DNA of 64,000 nucleotides, taken from positions 24,037,770 to 24,101,769 of the forward strand of contig NC_091165.1 of NCBI RefSeq assembly GCF_040958095.1. Reading direction: 5' to 3'. The DNA is from Procambarus clarkii. Taxonomy: Eukaryota; Arthropoda; Malacostraca; Decapoda; Cambaridae. Made by a program: the position numbers and the translations under genes. Positions 1 through 13,500 of this stretch are shown piece by piece. The notes beneath the pieces are model-generated. The model searched no databases, had not been told where the DNA came from, and worked only from the letters and a program-made list of their open reading frames with translations. How positions within the stretch are numbered: position 1 is the first letter of the stretch; each line of letters starts with the position of its first letter.

Positions 1-309
1 ATAAGCAATATAATAATTCATCCCTACTTATTAACAATAATTTACCTTTTTAGTAACATAAAAACCCGCTATTACAAACAATAACCTATTCTTTAATACT
101 GCCTGAAGTGCCATTATTAACAATATGAAACGTTTTCTCCTTGCATTACTTTTCGGCATTAGTATTTTAATCAAGTTTTGTAGTGCAACACTTACATCTA
201 TAGTTTGAAATGTGATAGCGTAGAATTAACGTTGATATTCGAGTTACAATTAGCGAGTGATGACAGTGCTACTTGGATTTATGATTTTGGTGGTTGTTGC
301 CAAAGGTGC

Positions 310-400
310 CTAGTTTATTATGCACCCCATACTCATCCTGTGAGCGATAGCACAAAAAAGGATTACAGAGGGCACAAAAGGTCTTCATCAGACCTCAACG
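310..400 (-). repeat. Short fragments of the same 3' UTR family
   Basis: TTATTATGCACCCCATACTC is followed by a GGATTACAGAGG-like block, equivalent to the 23.2-kb 3' UTR. Other scraps of this UTR lie at 800-860, 23070-23155 and 32680-32730. Confidence 0.6.
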
Positions 401-945
401 GAGATTATTACATGCTACAGGGACTATACATGATTTGTATAAGTGTGCAAAGCTGTCACATGTGCATTAGTGCTTCAATTAAAAGTTTGTACATATTTCA
501 CTGTGGACATTGATTTAGGAGTGCAACTGTGCATTAAATACCTATACACGCGTCTTAACGCTAGTAAGCATATAGATCATGGCGGTAGTCCGACAAGACT
601 GGAGAGGATTGATAACAGATGGTTCTTTCAAGGATTTTTACCGAAGCTTTTAAAACATTATATACTTGCTTGCCTTTTGTTTTTACGCTATTTAAATAGT
701 ACAACAACATTTAAGAACATTTGCAACCAGCTCATCAAGACTACCTTGCTTAGCTAAATTAATCTTGGGGTTCAGTGCCGGAGTCCATTATTACCTATGT
801 AACCCTTTCTACTACCGCACACAAGATGGGTATGGGGTGCTTAATAAGTAAACTAAATCAAAATTATCGTCAGGCCATAATAAAACTGCAAAATGCATTT
901 TGGAGTTATTTTTTCAACTTATTTTAATGAAAAAAAACTAATATA

Positions 946-956
946 TACATATATAT

Positions 957-1012
<56 letters not shown>
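946..1012. repeat. (TA)n followed by (CA)n microsatellite
   Basis: About 43 bp of TA repeats and 24 bp of CA repeats, upstream of the retroelement fragment at 1.1-1.4 kb. Confidence 0.95.
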
Positions 1013-1013
<1 letters not shown>

Positions 1014-1094
1014 GAAAGAGTGACAGTTAGCGTGGGACTATACTAGTGTATCCACCCTGGCAACCACATACTGTACATCAACCTCTATCGGCCA

Positions 1095-1391
1095 AGCGGG
1101 AGCCGCGGCGACACACAGAAAGAGACAAGTTAACCATACCAAGTACAGAGAAATAGATCACCGGTACAACTTCGTTCCAATAGGATCTGAGACCCCTTGG
1201 TCGGTCCATGGGGAGAGCGTGCAAGAAGGTTTCTTAAGGATCTTAGTTCCAGGCTCATTGAAACTACTAGAGACCCTAGAGCGGCAAGTTTTCTCTTACA
1301 GCGCCTCAGTGTAGCGATCCAGAGGGGGAATGATGGCTACATCCTCAGTTCCTGGCCGGCGTCGGAGTTCAAAGAAATCTACAGCCTCTAG
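1095..1391 (+). pseudogene. Retroelement C-terminal fragment (RAASFL.QRLSVAIQR family)
   Basis: The open frame reads YREIDHRYNFVPIGSETPWS, RRFLKDLSSRLIETTRDP and RAASFLLQRLSVAIQRGN. A second, opposite-strand copy at 21670-21873 shares PRAASFLFQRLSVAIQR. I recall similar closing segments in reverse transcriptase ORFs of marine invertebrates, but I cannot name the clade. Confidence 0.5.
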
Positions 1392-1504
1392 GAAACAAAC
1401 TCCCTTTATTTTCTCTTAATGTTCACTTTTTATAACCAATCAGATATGTAAATGTGTAACCATGTATAATAAAGTGTACAATATAAAAAAGGGGTAGTAG
1501 AAGA

Positions 1505-2005
<501 letters not shown>

Positions 2006-2134
2006 CAATGATAATGACAACATGAACATGTTCGTACTGTATTACGATTTCTCACTTCAGTTGTAGCGAACTCTAGCAGGTGGAGTAACAGGCATCTGTA
2101 CACAAGAAGTCGATAATACAATTATATAATTCAT

Positions 2135-2570
2135 TGTGTCGGGGACAAGCAGCCAGAGTGTATTTATACACGTTAGGCTTATATCGAGGTCCCCCTGGGG
2201 AGGGGGGGGGGGGAAGTCCAGGTCGAATTACTGACCCCGTCCAGGATGCAACCCCACAACAAGTGTTGTGGTGTTGCGACTTGAAGTAGAGGGGGGGGGG
2301 GAGGGTAGAAATAGCCTAAGCTACTCAATCCCTTTGAGATGTATTTCTTTCTTGTCTCAATAAACATACTTGAACTTGACCACAACAAGCTGACTAACTC
2401 CTGAGTGCCTACTTACTGCTAGGTGAAAGGAAATGTGCCTAACCATTTCTGTTCATTTCTTGAACCCGGAATTCTGGACTGTGCGTTGAGAACGAACCCG
2501 ACTGTACCACCGGGACCCTGATGGTCTCCTGGGTGCACGAGTACAGGCCACATCATGACTACTGGTAAAT
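2135..2570 (-). repeat. tRNA-derived SINE copy interrupted by a later insertion
   Basis: Minus-orientation SINE: CTACTTACTGCTAGGTGAA with GAACCCGGAATTC on one side and ATGCAACCCCACAACAAG with GGGGACAAGCAGCCAGAGTG on the other. The inserted 116 bp (2264-2379) is bounded by two copies of CCACAACAAG. Confidence 0.75.
2264..2379 (+). mobile_element. Short non-LTR 3' end inserted into a SINE with 10-bp target duplication
   Basis: CCACAACAAG occurs at 2254-2263 and 2380-2389. The insert ends CTCAATAAACATACTTGAAC with TTGA and includes CTACTCAATCCCTTTGAGA. It matches, in reverse, the ATTGAA-tailed repeats at 21975-22055 and 62755-62830. Confidence 0.8.
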
Positions 2571-2964
2571 GTGCTTTATAACCACATAGTATACTAGGTT
2601 AGGAAGTAAGCTGTGCACCAAATCAATACATCTATTTACCTGTAAAATATTCAGGGCAGTGTAGCCCTCGAGGAGCCTTGTTCATATCCCCCCCCCCCCT
2701 AACTCGTAAATCTTCGTGGCTGCCTAATATCACGCGGCAAGGATCATTCAAGTTGCTTACACGTGTAGTTATCCCTTTTAAGACAGCATGGCCTCTTTAA
2801 TCATACTGAACTGTTACGTAAAACATTTTCTGCAAAAAGGTACTAATGCACTTCCTAACAATTTCCATGTTTTTATTAACATTTGGATACATGAGCATTT
2901 ATGCAGCTACCCTAGACTATACATAGTCATCAGGGGCATGTGATCAGTAGCTGTAATTGCCAAC

Positions 2965-3240
2965 TTTGGATGGATTATGAGGATATCAACAAGAACGAGT
3001 GAACATAGTCGTTGAAATTCTCCATGTCCCTCATACTGGCAGGCCTGAAAGGTTTAATAACTGAACTTTCAATAATGTAATGCGTGAAACTATAAGCCAG
3101 TTTATGCTTAGAGTTGGCACATGGAGTGCTCAAGATTGGAAGATTCGTCACCTGGCACAGGTAACGGTAGCCCAACCTGATCCTGGCAACCACTATGTCG
3201 CATTGTCTGGTGGACGCTTTCTGCTGCCCATAAACATGGG
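2965..3240 (-). mobile_element. Diverged fragment of the RNase H-tailed non-LTR family
   Basis: The minus-strand frame reads ARIRLGYRYLCQV, HYIIES and PASMRDMENFNDYVHSF, matching the C-terminal ARLRLGY...HYI.EC...FR region of the 23.6-kb copy. Several positions are altered and the cysteines are degraded. A poly-A run follows at 3250. Confidence 0.65.
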
Positions 3241-3574
3241 TTTCGGATCTAAAAAAAAAAAAAAAAAAAAAATTACAGCTTTTATATTAGTGCTTTCCGA
3301 CCATGGGAGTCTGTAATGTTCTCTACCAGGTCTGAATGTTTGGAGCAATGTAGTATTAGCAGACTTGGGGGTTACCCAAGTCTACTTCAAGTACATTCTT
3401 GTTACATGCTAATTTGCCTGCTATGCCTGGTATCAAGAAGGATTATATTTGTGAGAGATGGTATCCGTAACAAAACTGCAAACTCCGCGGGCTTTGCTCC
3501 CCTTCTTTCGTACAGAACTGCTTAATTAAATCAGTAATTGCATTATCAAGAGAAGACACCAAGCCGGGAAGACT

Positions 3575-3715
3575 ATGTAGAACCAATGCCCGAAACTGCC
3601 CGAAACGCTGCACGTACTAGTGGCTTTACAAGAATGTAATTACTATGCTATGTCTCCTCACAATCCCAATGTACCTTCTTGTATATATATAAATAAATAA
3701 ATGTAGCTGGACATT
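3575..3715 (+). repeat. AAAT-tailed non-LTR 3' end
   Basis: CCCGAAACGCTGCACGTACT and CCCAATGTACCTTCTTGTAT, ending ATATAAATAAATAAATG. Reverse copies or relatives lie at 22925-23060 and (plus strand) 34250-34300. Confidence 0.7.
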
Positions 3716-3825
3716 CAAAAGGCCCTAATCACCACACTGGATGCAAATGCGAGAACAAAAGCACACAAGTCGAGCGATATCAAAGGTATCGGATTCACCA
3801 AGAATTCTATCTGGGGAACTGCTGA

Positions 3826-4085
3826 ATCTTCTTGAGGTTATCTCGAGATGATTTCGGGGCTTAGTGTCCCCGCGGCCCAGTCCTCAACCAGACCTCCTTT
3901 TTGTTACACACCCCCAAGAAGCAGCCCGTACCAGCTGTCTAACTCCCAGATACCTATTTACTGCTAGGTGAATAGGAGCATCAGGGTGAAAGAAACTCTG
4001 CCCCATTTGTTTCTGCCTCCACCGAGGATCAAACCAGAAACCTCAGGATTACGAAGAGTGATACCACAGAGTACTGGGAAGATGG
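3826..4085 (-). repeat. tRNA-derived SINE (family A)
   Basis: Minus-strand copy holding TTGAGGTTATCTCGAGATGA, TTTCGGGGCTTAGTGTCCCC, TATTTACTGCTAGGTGAA and, at the head, GGATCAAACC (B-box complement). Equivalent to the plus-strand copy at 58566-58820. Confidence 0.85.
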
Positions 4086-4639
4086 GACACCATGAGCATA
4101 GGTCTCATCCTGTAACTACACTTAGGTGACAACACTTAGGTGATTACCAGTTCAACTCTGAGCATTATAGCTTAAACCTTGTCATGCATTGTTAATATAT
4201 TACAGGCTGCCCTTAATTAAATACAGTGCATGAAGCTGCCATAGGTAGATTACATATGGCAGATAAACTGTCTTTTTTTCCACATTTATGTAGAACAAGT
4301 ACAATGGTAGCATTATTGAACTTAATTCTCGGTTGTTAGTGTAAAAATGCCCAATATTTTAATGTAAAGCTAGTTAAAACAACTTGCAAAAATAAAGAAT
4401 ACAAAAAAGAATTCTTCCAATAATCACAGACAGCATGCTTTTGAAAGCTGACCAATGGGCTGAACCTTACACTTACCTGTATTTGATGCCTAAATCAATC
4501 ACATATATTGCATGTCATTATATACATTTGCCATATTTTGTGCAATTTATAATAGTCACAAGGCAAATGATGCCAGTTTCCAGGAATGGTTTTCTTTTCC
4601 ACTCACGTAAAGTTAGCCTGTTAGGCTTATTTAAGTTCC

Positions 4640-4805
4640 CCTATCCAATGATTGACCATTCCCAGTATGCAACCTACAAGTCCACTAACTCCCAAGTACC
4701 CATTTACTGTTAGGTGAACAATAGCATTGGGTGCAAGTTAACATCTCCCAGTATTTTGCTCAGTCTAGGAATTGAAGCGAGGACCAATCAATTGTTAGCC
4801 GAGAG
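4640..4805 (-). repeat. Diverged SINE family A fragment
   Basis: AACTCCCAAGTACCCATTTA and CTGTTAGGTGAACA match the body of family A. The ends are degraded. Confidence 0.65.
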
Positions 4806-4809
4806 TAGG

Positions 4810-7499
4810 TTAATTCCTTCATTACAGGTCACCCATCATTTATTTAATCATTAACATTATAATGAAATTAAATTTTTGATTAATACAAACTCCAATAGCC
4901 ACAACTAAGAAAAATAACACTCAAGCAAGAATGAATGTATATGCCTTACCTTTTGTAAGCTATATATTAACTAAAAACAATATAATTTGATGTCAATATA
5001 TTAATACACAGCTAATCATGTACTACATATAACTAAAATGTATACTACACAAGACAACATGACATTATAATGAAAATGAAAAAGCCAATAAATTTGACAA
5101 TTCTGATGAGATCCATAAACATTGTTAACAGCAATAAAAGTTTGCCAATAATACATACCGCATTCTCTTCTTAGAACATTTGATTAAAAGCACTATACAG
5201 TAACCAATACTGTGATTATGTCTAAATACAGTATATATTCCTTATTGAATAGATTTATATCATGAGTGAATAGCAATCATTAGCATCATTGCCCCATTTG
5301 CATGGGACAGAGGAGGCATTTCCCTAGTGTGTTTCAGCTTCAAGGATTTTAGAGTGAGGGAAATGAGAAACTTGGATGTGGGTGGACCTTAGCCAACTAT
5401 ACGAGAAGAACCACTATTACGATGGAAGGGGATAGGTGGTGGTTGGGTAGCATTAAGTAAGAGATTAAAAAATCAACAGATTGAAGGGCCATGATATGAC
5501 TAGTGACAGTGGGGGTATAATGGTGCTAATCTGAAAAGATGGGGAACTGAAGGTTAATTGTCACACATGATGATCATATACAAGACAAGGAAAAATAAAG
5601 ATTTTTATAGTTTATTTTTCTTTGCTTCTGAATAGGAAATACTCTCAAATTTCAAGTGAAGAATTGACTGTTCATCCCAAAAGTGCAAATGAGTTTTAGT
5701 TAACACACTAAACTGAACGCTTAATAGTACAGTATTTTAATTTAATACACACAGAAGCAAGAGCAGACCGAGCTCCAATGCTGTTACACCACGGCCATAT
5801 ATTCAATTGGTAGAATACTGATGCCGAGATGAAAAATTCCCGACCAAAATGGCCATTGTATCCACGAATTACTGCCAGTGGAAGGACGTATCCATGAAAG
5901 TGACTTACAATATCCAGTTCTTTGTTTTCCTCATGGGATGCAGGGGGGCCAGAAAGAAGTACAGTATATACAAAAAGAGCCTCACTTTTTATCTTGCTCT
6001 TGATATAGCTGTCCCAAAATGCAAAAAGAATTAGGAAATCAGAAAATATTGAGGCCAAAAAATGTAATAAAATCCTTGGACCTCCCAAGAACACATTAAT
6101 GCATGAAAAGTCAAGGTATTAGCGAGTGTGTGTGGGGATTCCAGGGATGCGGATTCGATCATGTGGCCTCAATAGTTTTGAAGACACCATATTCTTGTGA
6201 TTTCACTCTACGATTAGTAAATATTTGTCTTAAGATCACCAACATAATATACATTTTATAATTAATTCACAACAGAAAAAAAAAACTATTTACTATCATA
6301 CCTGTACATGATTAAGCTCATTTCTAACTAGAAACTTTACTATAGGAATTTTAGCCTACTTATTGGTGGTTCAGGGAATTTCTACCTTTGAAGGTGAAAT
6401 TCTTCACCTGACACTGAAACACTGATCAAGCCCCTTGATGCGATTCCTCATTTAGATAAAGTACCTGAAGTTATTGGCATAGCCATAGAGGATCAAACCC
6501 ACAAATAACCTCTTAATTCAAGTATCAAATCTCAAAGGTAGTGGGAAAAAGAAAAGCTGAATTTTAAGTAAACTATTAAAGAGAATCACCACTTCCTCAA
6601 TTAAAAACTAATGGGAAATATCTGTTGCATAGGAATATACTGTATATATTCCTCAGTACTTATAAAGTTAAATTACTTTTGTACTGATAAAACCTTTGAG
6701 TTGCATTCTGACGAGAGGATTTAAAATATTTCACAAACCAAAAAATGTAACATTCATATTGTGCTGAACACATGACAAAACACACGCTACTTTCACTGAA
6801 GCAGATTAAATATAGGATCTCTAATTTTTTTGTGATTTTTCCACTATGCTCTTATTTTGCCATGTTCCATTATTTTACAAATTAGTAAGGACAAAAATAC
6901 AATAAAACGTTCTGATTAATGTGTTTTAATTTTAATATTAAGTGGTAAACAGATCACAAAATAGTTTACCTTAGAGTAAGCAGAGGATGCAATAGGATGA
7001 GGGAATGGTATAACAGCAAAATTTACAGTTTTCACAAAATAAATGCATCTCTTTCATAAAGTAATTCTCATCCCTTACACAAACATATTTTACTGTAACA
7101 AATTCTATCCTCACTTATCTAGCAATGGTATGACAATGCATTTTGAAGGTAACACCAGTCTAAACCAAGCCTTTACAAAACACATTTCACTCTGAAGAAC
7201 TGCTTCAGGTCTGAACAAATGTCTTCTAGTGAAACATTGCAACATTGTAATAAGAGTAAAGTTCTTGACTAGCGCTTCCTTCACTGCACTGGTCAGCAGC
7301 ACCTGCCACGTTGTCAAAGACCTTACTTTTTTTTTTAAGAAAATCGTTATCATTCATGCCTTCCTTTTTAACACACTACTTCCATACCTCATACCTTCTT
7401 CATAGCAATTCTTCTTCTTTTTTTCCTAAAGGAGCAAGAAGATCCTATAGACATCATACTACATGTAATATCAGTGTACAGCAGTCTACACATCTTCAT
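4810..7499. other. AT-rich 3' flank of SLC35B1
   Basis: No recognisable repeat family or coding exon apart from scattered short frames. The 128-codon minus frame at 5708-6094 shows no domain or splice support. Confidence 0.5.
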
Positions 7500-7507
7500 T
7501 TTATTTC

Positions 7508-7581
7508 TCACTCTTTACTCGCCTTCACTTCTACTAGAACTTTTTTGGGTGATTTTCCATAGACTGCATCTAAAGTAAGAC
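7508..7581 (-). CDS. SLC35B1: SLC35B1 coding exon 9 and stop
   Basis: Acceptor TTCTCTCCCACAG. Joined to exon 8 it reads [20 protein letters not shown] and ends KASKE before TGA (7510-7508), equivalent to the family ending with G..LDA.(Y/F)GK..KK. An AATAAA on the minus strand lies only a few bases past the stop (7505-7500). This would give an unusually short 3' UTR, so the real polyadenylation site may be further downstream. Confidence 0.88.
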
Positions 7582-10500
7582 CTGTGGGAGAGAACTGTAT
7601 TTATGAAGAACAATATCATCACTACCTGGCTTATTAGTAACAAAAGCTAAATATTAAGCAAAATCTATTTTTAGCAACTACTTTACTGCAAAAACAAATT
7701 CTTAATGTTGTCAAAGTTGAGGGAATGTTCTTTACATGATTAACAGTCTCTATAGTACTACAGTGATTTGAAATAGATGTTGGACCTAATCAATATGCCA
7801 AGTATTGTATAACTCTGCGTTTTTTAGGAAAACTATTCAAAATATTAATTTTGGGCTTTAAATCTTTAGTCTTGGACATTAAAAGAGCACTACATACTTT
7901 GAAAAATATCTAAATTAGAAGTCAAATATTCTAGTTCACAAAGCACAGATTTCAATCAAGCTAAATATGTAATTTGGCACATGGTGCATAACACACGAGT
8001 CATTTTGTTGCACAAGTAAATTTAATGAACTGTTCAAATGCTTTTGCGTAAGTCACTCCACACCACTTGCCTACTAGGAGGGTAAAAAGCTCAATGATTT
8101 GCAAGAGAATGATATCTTGAAAATAATCAATCATTTATCGAAGAATAGCACATGAAGGATTTGGTGCAGCAACAATAAGAGGAAGAGGGGGAGAAGGGAT
8201 AACAGAGGACCATGTGCTTTCCCAACTTCTGTTTTCTGGATATGCCCATTTCCCATTTTGTGTTTGTCTGAATACAAAAAGTCAGAAACAGGTGCAGTGA
8301 ATGATCTGAATAAAATTATCCAGTCAGGTGGTTCGAATAATAATGTATGAGGAAGTTGCAAGATGAGCGCCTGCCAGGCCTTGTGGCGCAAGGGTGGAAG
8401 ATGGTCCTAGTTTGTCCAGTGACCATGTTGGGCACCACTCTAGTGCTTTCTACCCTGTGATGCCACAGATTCATGGCCCAATGTCTTGATTTGTTATGGG
8501 ACTGGAGTGTTTATTTCGTAATTTGATTGGATATACAGTACAGTATCGTTAAAATCTAGGAACATCCGTGCACCTTGCTGGCTCCAAATGTACCCATTCT
8601 GTTGGTGAAAACTTTAACAAGTAGGATTCGTAAAAGAGGTCAGTGATTACATTTGAGAAGAAAGCCAAAATAATTAAGATGGTGAAGAGTCGAATCCCAA
8701 GGAGTGTTGTGCGCACTGAATATGGATAGCATTAAGAAGAGAACACTTTTTATATTATTAAGGTTCACGCTACCATCTTTGACTGTTTCTCTTCAAGTGA
8801 AAGTGATAAAACAATACGTAATAGAAAGGCAGTAAGTAAAGCAAAAGTGGAGTGTGCTGATAATGCAATGTGGCAGTTGTACAAGCATAAATGCAAAATG
8901 AAAAAGCCAGTGGCAGGCTGGCTGTTCATGGAAAAAGCATGCGAGTTTCGCCAATCTATGAAAATTCCTGGGCTTTGCCGATACAGTAATGGATGGCTCA
9001 GATGCTTTAAACTCCACCATGGCATTAGGTACATTACAGTACATGGTGAAAAGTGGTCTGCTGACCCTTCTGGTGCAGAAGAGTATTTAAGTAAAATTGC
9101 AGAAATAGTGCAGGAACAAAATTTATCTCTAGAGCAAATTTATAATGCTGATGAGACAGGTTTGTGCTGGAACATGTTAACGACAAACACAATGGCTCAT
9201 AGTGAAGACAATCCTTTAGGTGGTTATAAGCTGAACAAACAATTTCTGTGTTGTGCTGTGCTAATACAGCTGGCATGCACAAATTGAAATTCCTTGTAAC
9301 TGGGATTAGCAAAAACCCCAGTGCTTTAAGAGTCAACTAGGTGCCTCCCAGTGATTTATAAGATTTGATTTATATGAAATGAATATACCAATTTAAATCT
9401 ACCTTCAATCAACACAAGGATCTATAAAAAGCACTTATTATGAAGCTCAACTTTACTATGAATGTTATTTCTAAGATTAGCTTTAATGACAAACCACTAA
9501 GTGAGAGCACCGTGAAGAAAAAAATTCTAAGTAATAATTATAACACAACTTGCCTGAAAATACAAAGGTTGTTCCAAGCCATTGTCGAGGAGAGAGAGTA
9601 TTATTGAAGAGTATGACTGACCCCAGCACAGTGAAGAACTTGCGAGTCGTAGTCACAATTGAGCAAGGAAGAGGACCAAAATCGCTCACCATCAAAAATA
9701 TGAAGAACTGCAAAGTAAAAAGGGTTATGAGGCTCAACACCTTCACTTCCACAAATACCGCAGTTGCAACATTTATCAGAATAAGGATATGCTAGATACC
9801 TACAAGACAAAGCTTTCTTGTTGATTTCATGTGCTTAATCATGAATGCATTAGACCAAATTTAGGCTATTTAAATGCTATTACTATGTAGATTATTCTTA
9901 TCCAGTACTCTTCCTTTTATTAATCTGAGTTTATGGAAATTTCTCTTTACATGCTGGCAACTTCATACAACATTTAATAGTCTTCAATGCATGCAAACCT
10001 TTTGTCATTTACCTAAATTACCAAAGGATCTACATACAGTAGATGCTTATCTTATTCTATTTTTAATATATGCTTTACTCTACAGTTCTTTCTGTATAAA
10101 CGTCACCCTCAGATAATGAAATTCCTTTTACTACAGGCTTGACTCCATTCACATGGCAGACACTCCATTATTTTACACTGTACAATATACATATTCTTTA
10201 AGTATCTAACCACTCTACATAAATCCTGATTTAGTGAGCAAAACAGTGACACAGGACAAATGTAATATCAAATGTTAATATATATCCACAACAATTACTA
10301 AATATTGCTCAACTAGTTTTATATAAACATTTTTGGCATCAAACATTTGTCCGATGGCAAAAATGTTCCTTTCACATCCCACTCAGCCATTCTTAGGACT
10401 CCCCACAGGCTCTTGCTGGCATGTCAACTCACTTGACCAAGGGCACTGCAGATACTGAAGACAAGCATTTTTGTGAGAACCTCTGGATAACGCTGAGCAA

Positions 10501-13500
10501 AGTTGACAAAGGTGAAGATCTCGCCTGTCACCAGAAGAGCTGTTGAAAAGAGGATGACATAGGTAAAAAAAAAGAAATGCATAAAGTTGTATATTTTACT
10601 ATTAATAAATTAAATTCTTACTTGCATCTTATTTATTTATTTTATATTTTATTGTAAAGGTGAGAAGGGGAAGTTGGAAATAAGAAGTGACAAGTGATCT
10701 TTTTGCCAAACAATATTTAAGTAATTAAAAAAGTCCACAATAGAAGGCAATTAATAAGCATAGCCACAATAGAATGAGTACATACCTATTGCCAAGTATC
10801 CAATAGAGAACAGATTCATATTGAGCATCATATGGCCAGATTTGGTCTTTGACTCGGCAATCATGCGTTCTTGGACAGCTCCAGTCAGTCCGTCCATTGT
10901 CAATGACAATAACTAGGAAATAATAGCATTACTGTTATTACATACTGTACTATCTTTGATATGGTAAGGCAAACAACCATTACACCAACATTCATACATA
11001 AATAATTTATATTCACACAATAATTCAATGGAGCAATATAACCTTTAGCATAAACTAACCATAATCAGAACTTTTTAAGCAAAAAATTTAAAATTTGCAT
11101 TAAGTTTTATAGATGAACAAACATTACTGAGAAACTTTACTAATATTCCACACCCCGGAATAACTAACTCCCAGGAAAAAATGTCACTAGTACAGCATAG
11201 CTTATGATGACAATTCAATTTCTTTATTATGCACCCTATACCCATCCCGTGGGCGGTGGTGTAAAGGATTACAGAGGCACATAATCGGTTCAGAAACTGA
11301 ACCCTCTAGTTCATTTAGCTAAGCAAATAACAATCTTTTGACACTAGTTACACAATTATTAGTGTTATACAGTATATACATGTACACATACATACATGTA
11401 CATATACTGTACATACATATACACACACATACATATTTAATCACCTACACAAATACACACATCAATAATCTTTTATATCACAAGTGATTCAACAAGAGGC
11501 TCACAACAGTCACTATACAAGGCACTTTACATCTATGGACAGATGGATTATTATTATTATTATTTTATGTACCAGCTATGTATTTAACAGCTATGTGTAC
11601 AACCAAGAGAATTCATTTAATTGTGTGTATAGCAAATAATTAGGCTAGGTGTTTTGCAAGGTAATTATGAGGACAAGTGCCAATCAGCATGACTATGTAG
11701 TACTGTACAGTACTCATGCGCTGCGAGGTTCTACTGTGGATGACTGAGTGTTTTAGTGGCGGTTTATCCATGATAATTTACATCATATTGTACTTTTTGT
11801 GAATCACACAGAAATCACATTAATGTGATATATACCAATAAGAAAATCTAATAGGGCTATGAGGTGGACGCGAACCTACGACCCCGGCATTGCCAGTCGC
11901 GTACTCTACCACTAGACCACCGCTGACTTGTTAAATCCGGTTGTATGACTGATAGTCATCAGTGGTCTAGTGGTAGAGTACATATTTTACCAGCATTTTT
12001 CATTTAAACCAGTATTTCTGGTTTAAAGTGGTAAATACCCTGCAGTTTTCCGAAACATTACTAAAAAAAATTATTCTTATTAAGCTAAATATTACAGTAA
12101 TATGAAGCTGACAAAATCTGTCTGGTATACAGGCAACAACCAACATTTTATATATACAATTTAGTACATGTCTGTCACCTGCTGGCAAAAGCCCAAAACA
12201 CACTGCTCATCTCATGTCATCATCCACCCCACTACAAAACACTATGCATTTCCCTAGAATTATCCTTTTCATATAAAAAAAATTCTGCATATACAGTACA
12301 TATATGCTATTGTCTCTTTAAGCATCATAATATGCTATTTAAACCAATTATTTATATACTGTATGCCAAATTATGCATACAGTACTGGCTTTGCTTACAT
12401 ATATAGTAGTATTTTTTTTTTTGGCCCTTTATCATTTTTTCTTTTCATTCCATATTTTTGTCCGTATACTGTAACACTATTATAGGCCCAATAGCTGTGA
12501 GGTATTTTTATATACTGTATTATAATTTTTTTGGGGTAGTATATTTATGAATATATGGTTATATTTATGTTAACATTCTAGGGACAGGAAGCCTGAACAG
12601 TACTTTGGCTTATCAAAGTTACCCTAGGCCAAATGCTGACCATTCCGAGGATGCAACACACAATTATCTAACTCCCAGGTACCTGTTTACTGCAAGGTGA
12701 TCAGAGGCCTCAGGTAAGATAAACTTGTCCATCTATCTGTCCTCTCTGAAATTGAGCCCAGGCCCCTCTGTTGTGAACTGACAATGTACCCCATTTTTTC
12801 TATCAAAGAAATAAGATTTTCCCACTTTTACTCTTGTCTGATAATTTGAAATAATAAATATGGGAATGTATTTAAAAATAGAGCATTTGAGCCCCAAAAT
12901 AATCTCTCTGAAACTGTATGAAAAAGTAGACACAGAGGGTTAAAACTTTCAGGGGTTACACTGTCAAATATTTACAATAAGTACTATATATGTAGTACAA
13001 TTCTAAGACACTCCAAATATAAATTAACATCTTTAAACTTTGTGCTTATAAAAAATTGGAACTTACTAATATTCCAAAACTTCCTAGGAAATCATTTGCA
13101 ACTAAGATTGCTGTGATTATCCTGTCATGATGCATGTGTGCAGAAATTTTGGAGCCATTGCACACACATAAAAATTGACAACTTTAAAATGTCCCTTTGA
13201 GTTTTGGTAATAAACACTGAAGCAAACGTATACTAAAAGTAAGAATATCTCATTCCCTCAAGTACACTTTTCTCTGAACAAACTATCACTATTGTACTGT
13301 TCTCTGAACCCACACCATAATTGCAAATTGTCCCTAAAACTTACCTCAACATCTTTGCTTCATCTTGAGATTTAGACGACTATATTTCAACATTCCCTCT
13401 TCATACAAGACAACAGACCATACAATATCCTCTACTTACCAGAAGAACCTCTCCAAGGCCAAGACCACCACCTGAAGATGCTGCTGCTGCTGCCTTGGAG

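Noticed and set aside
5708-6094. 128-codon minus frame downstream of SLC35B1
   Set aside because: No domain, poor start context and no exon signals; overlaps AT-rich flank.
9483-9553. SLC35B1 stop at 9483 by reading through exon 8
   Set aside because: Tail has no family similarity, while the GC-AG splice gives the expected ending and an exact reading frame. Kept only as a possible minor isoform.
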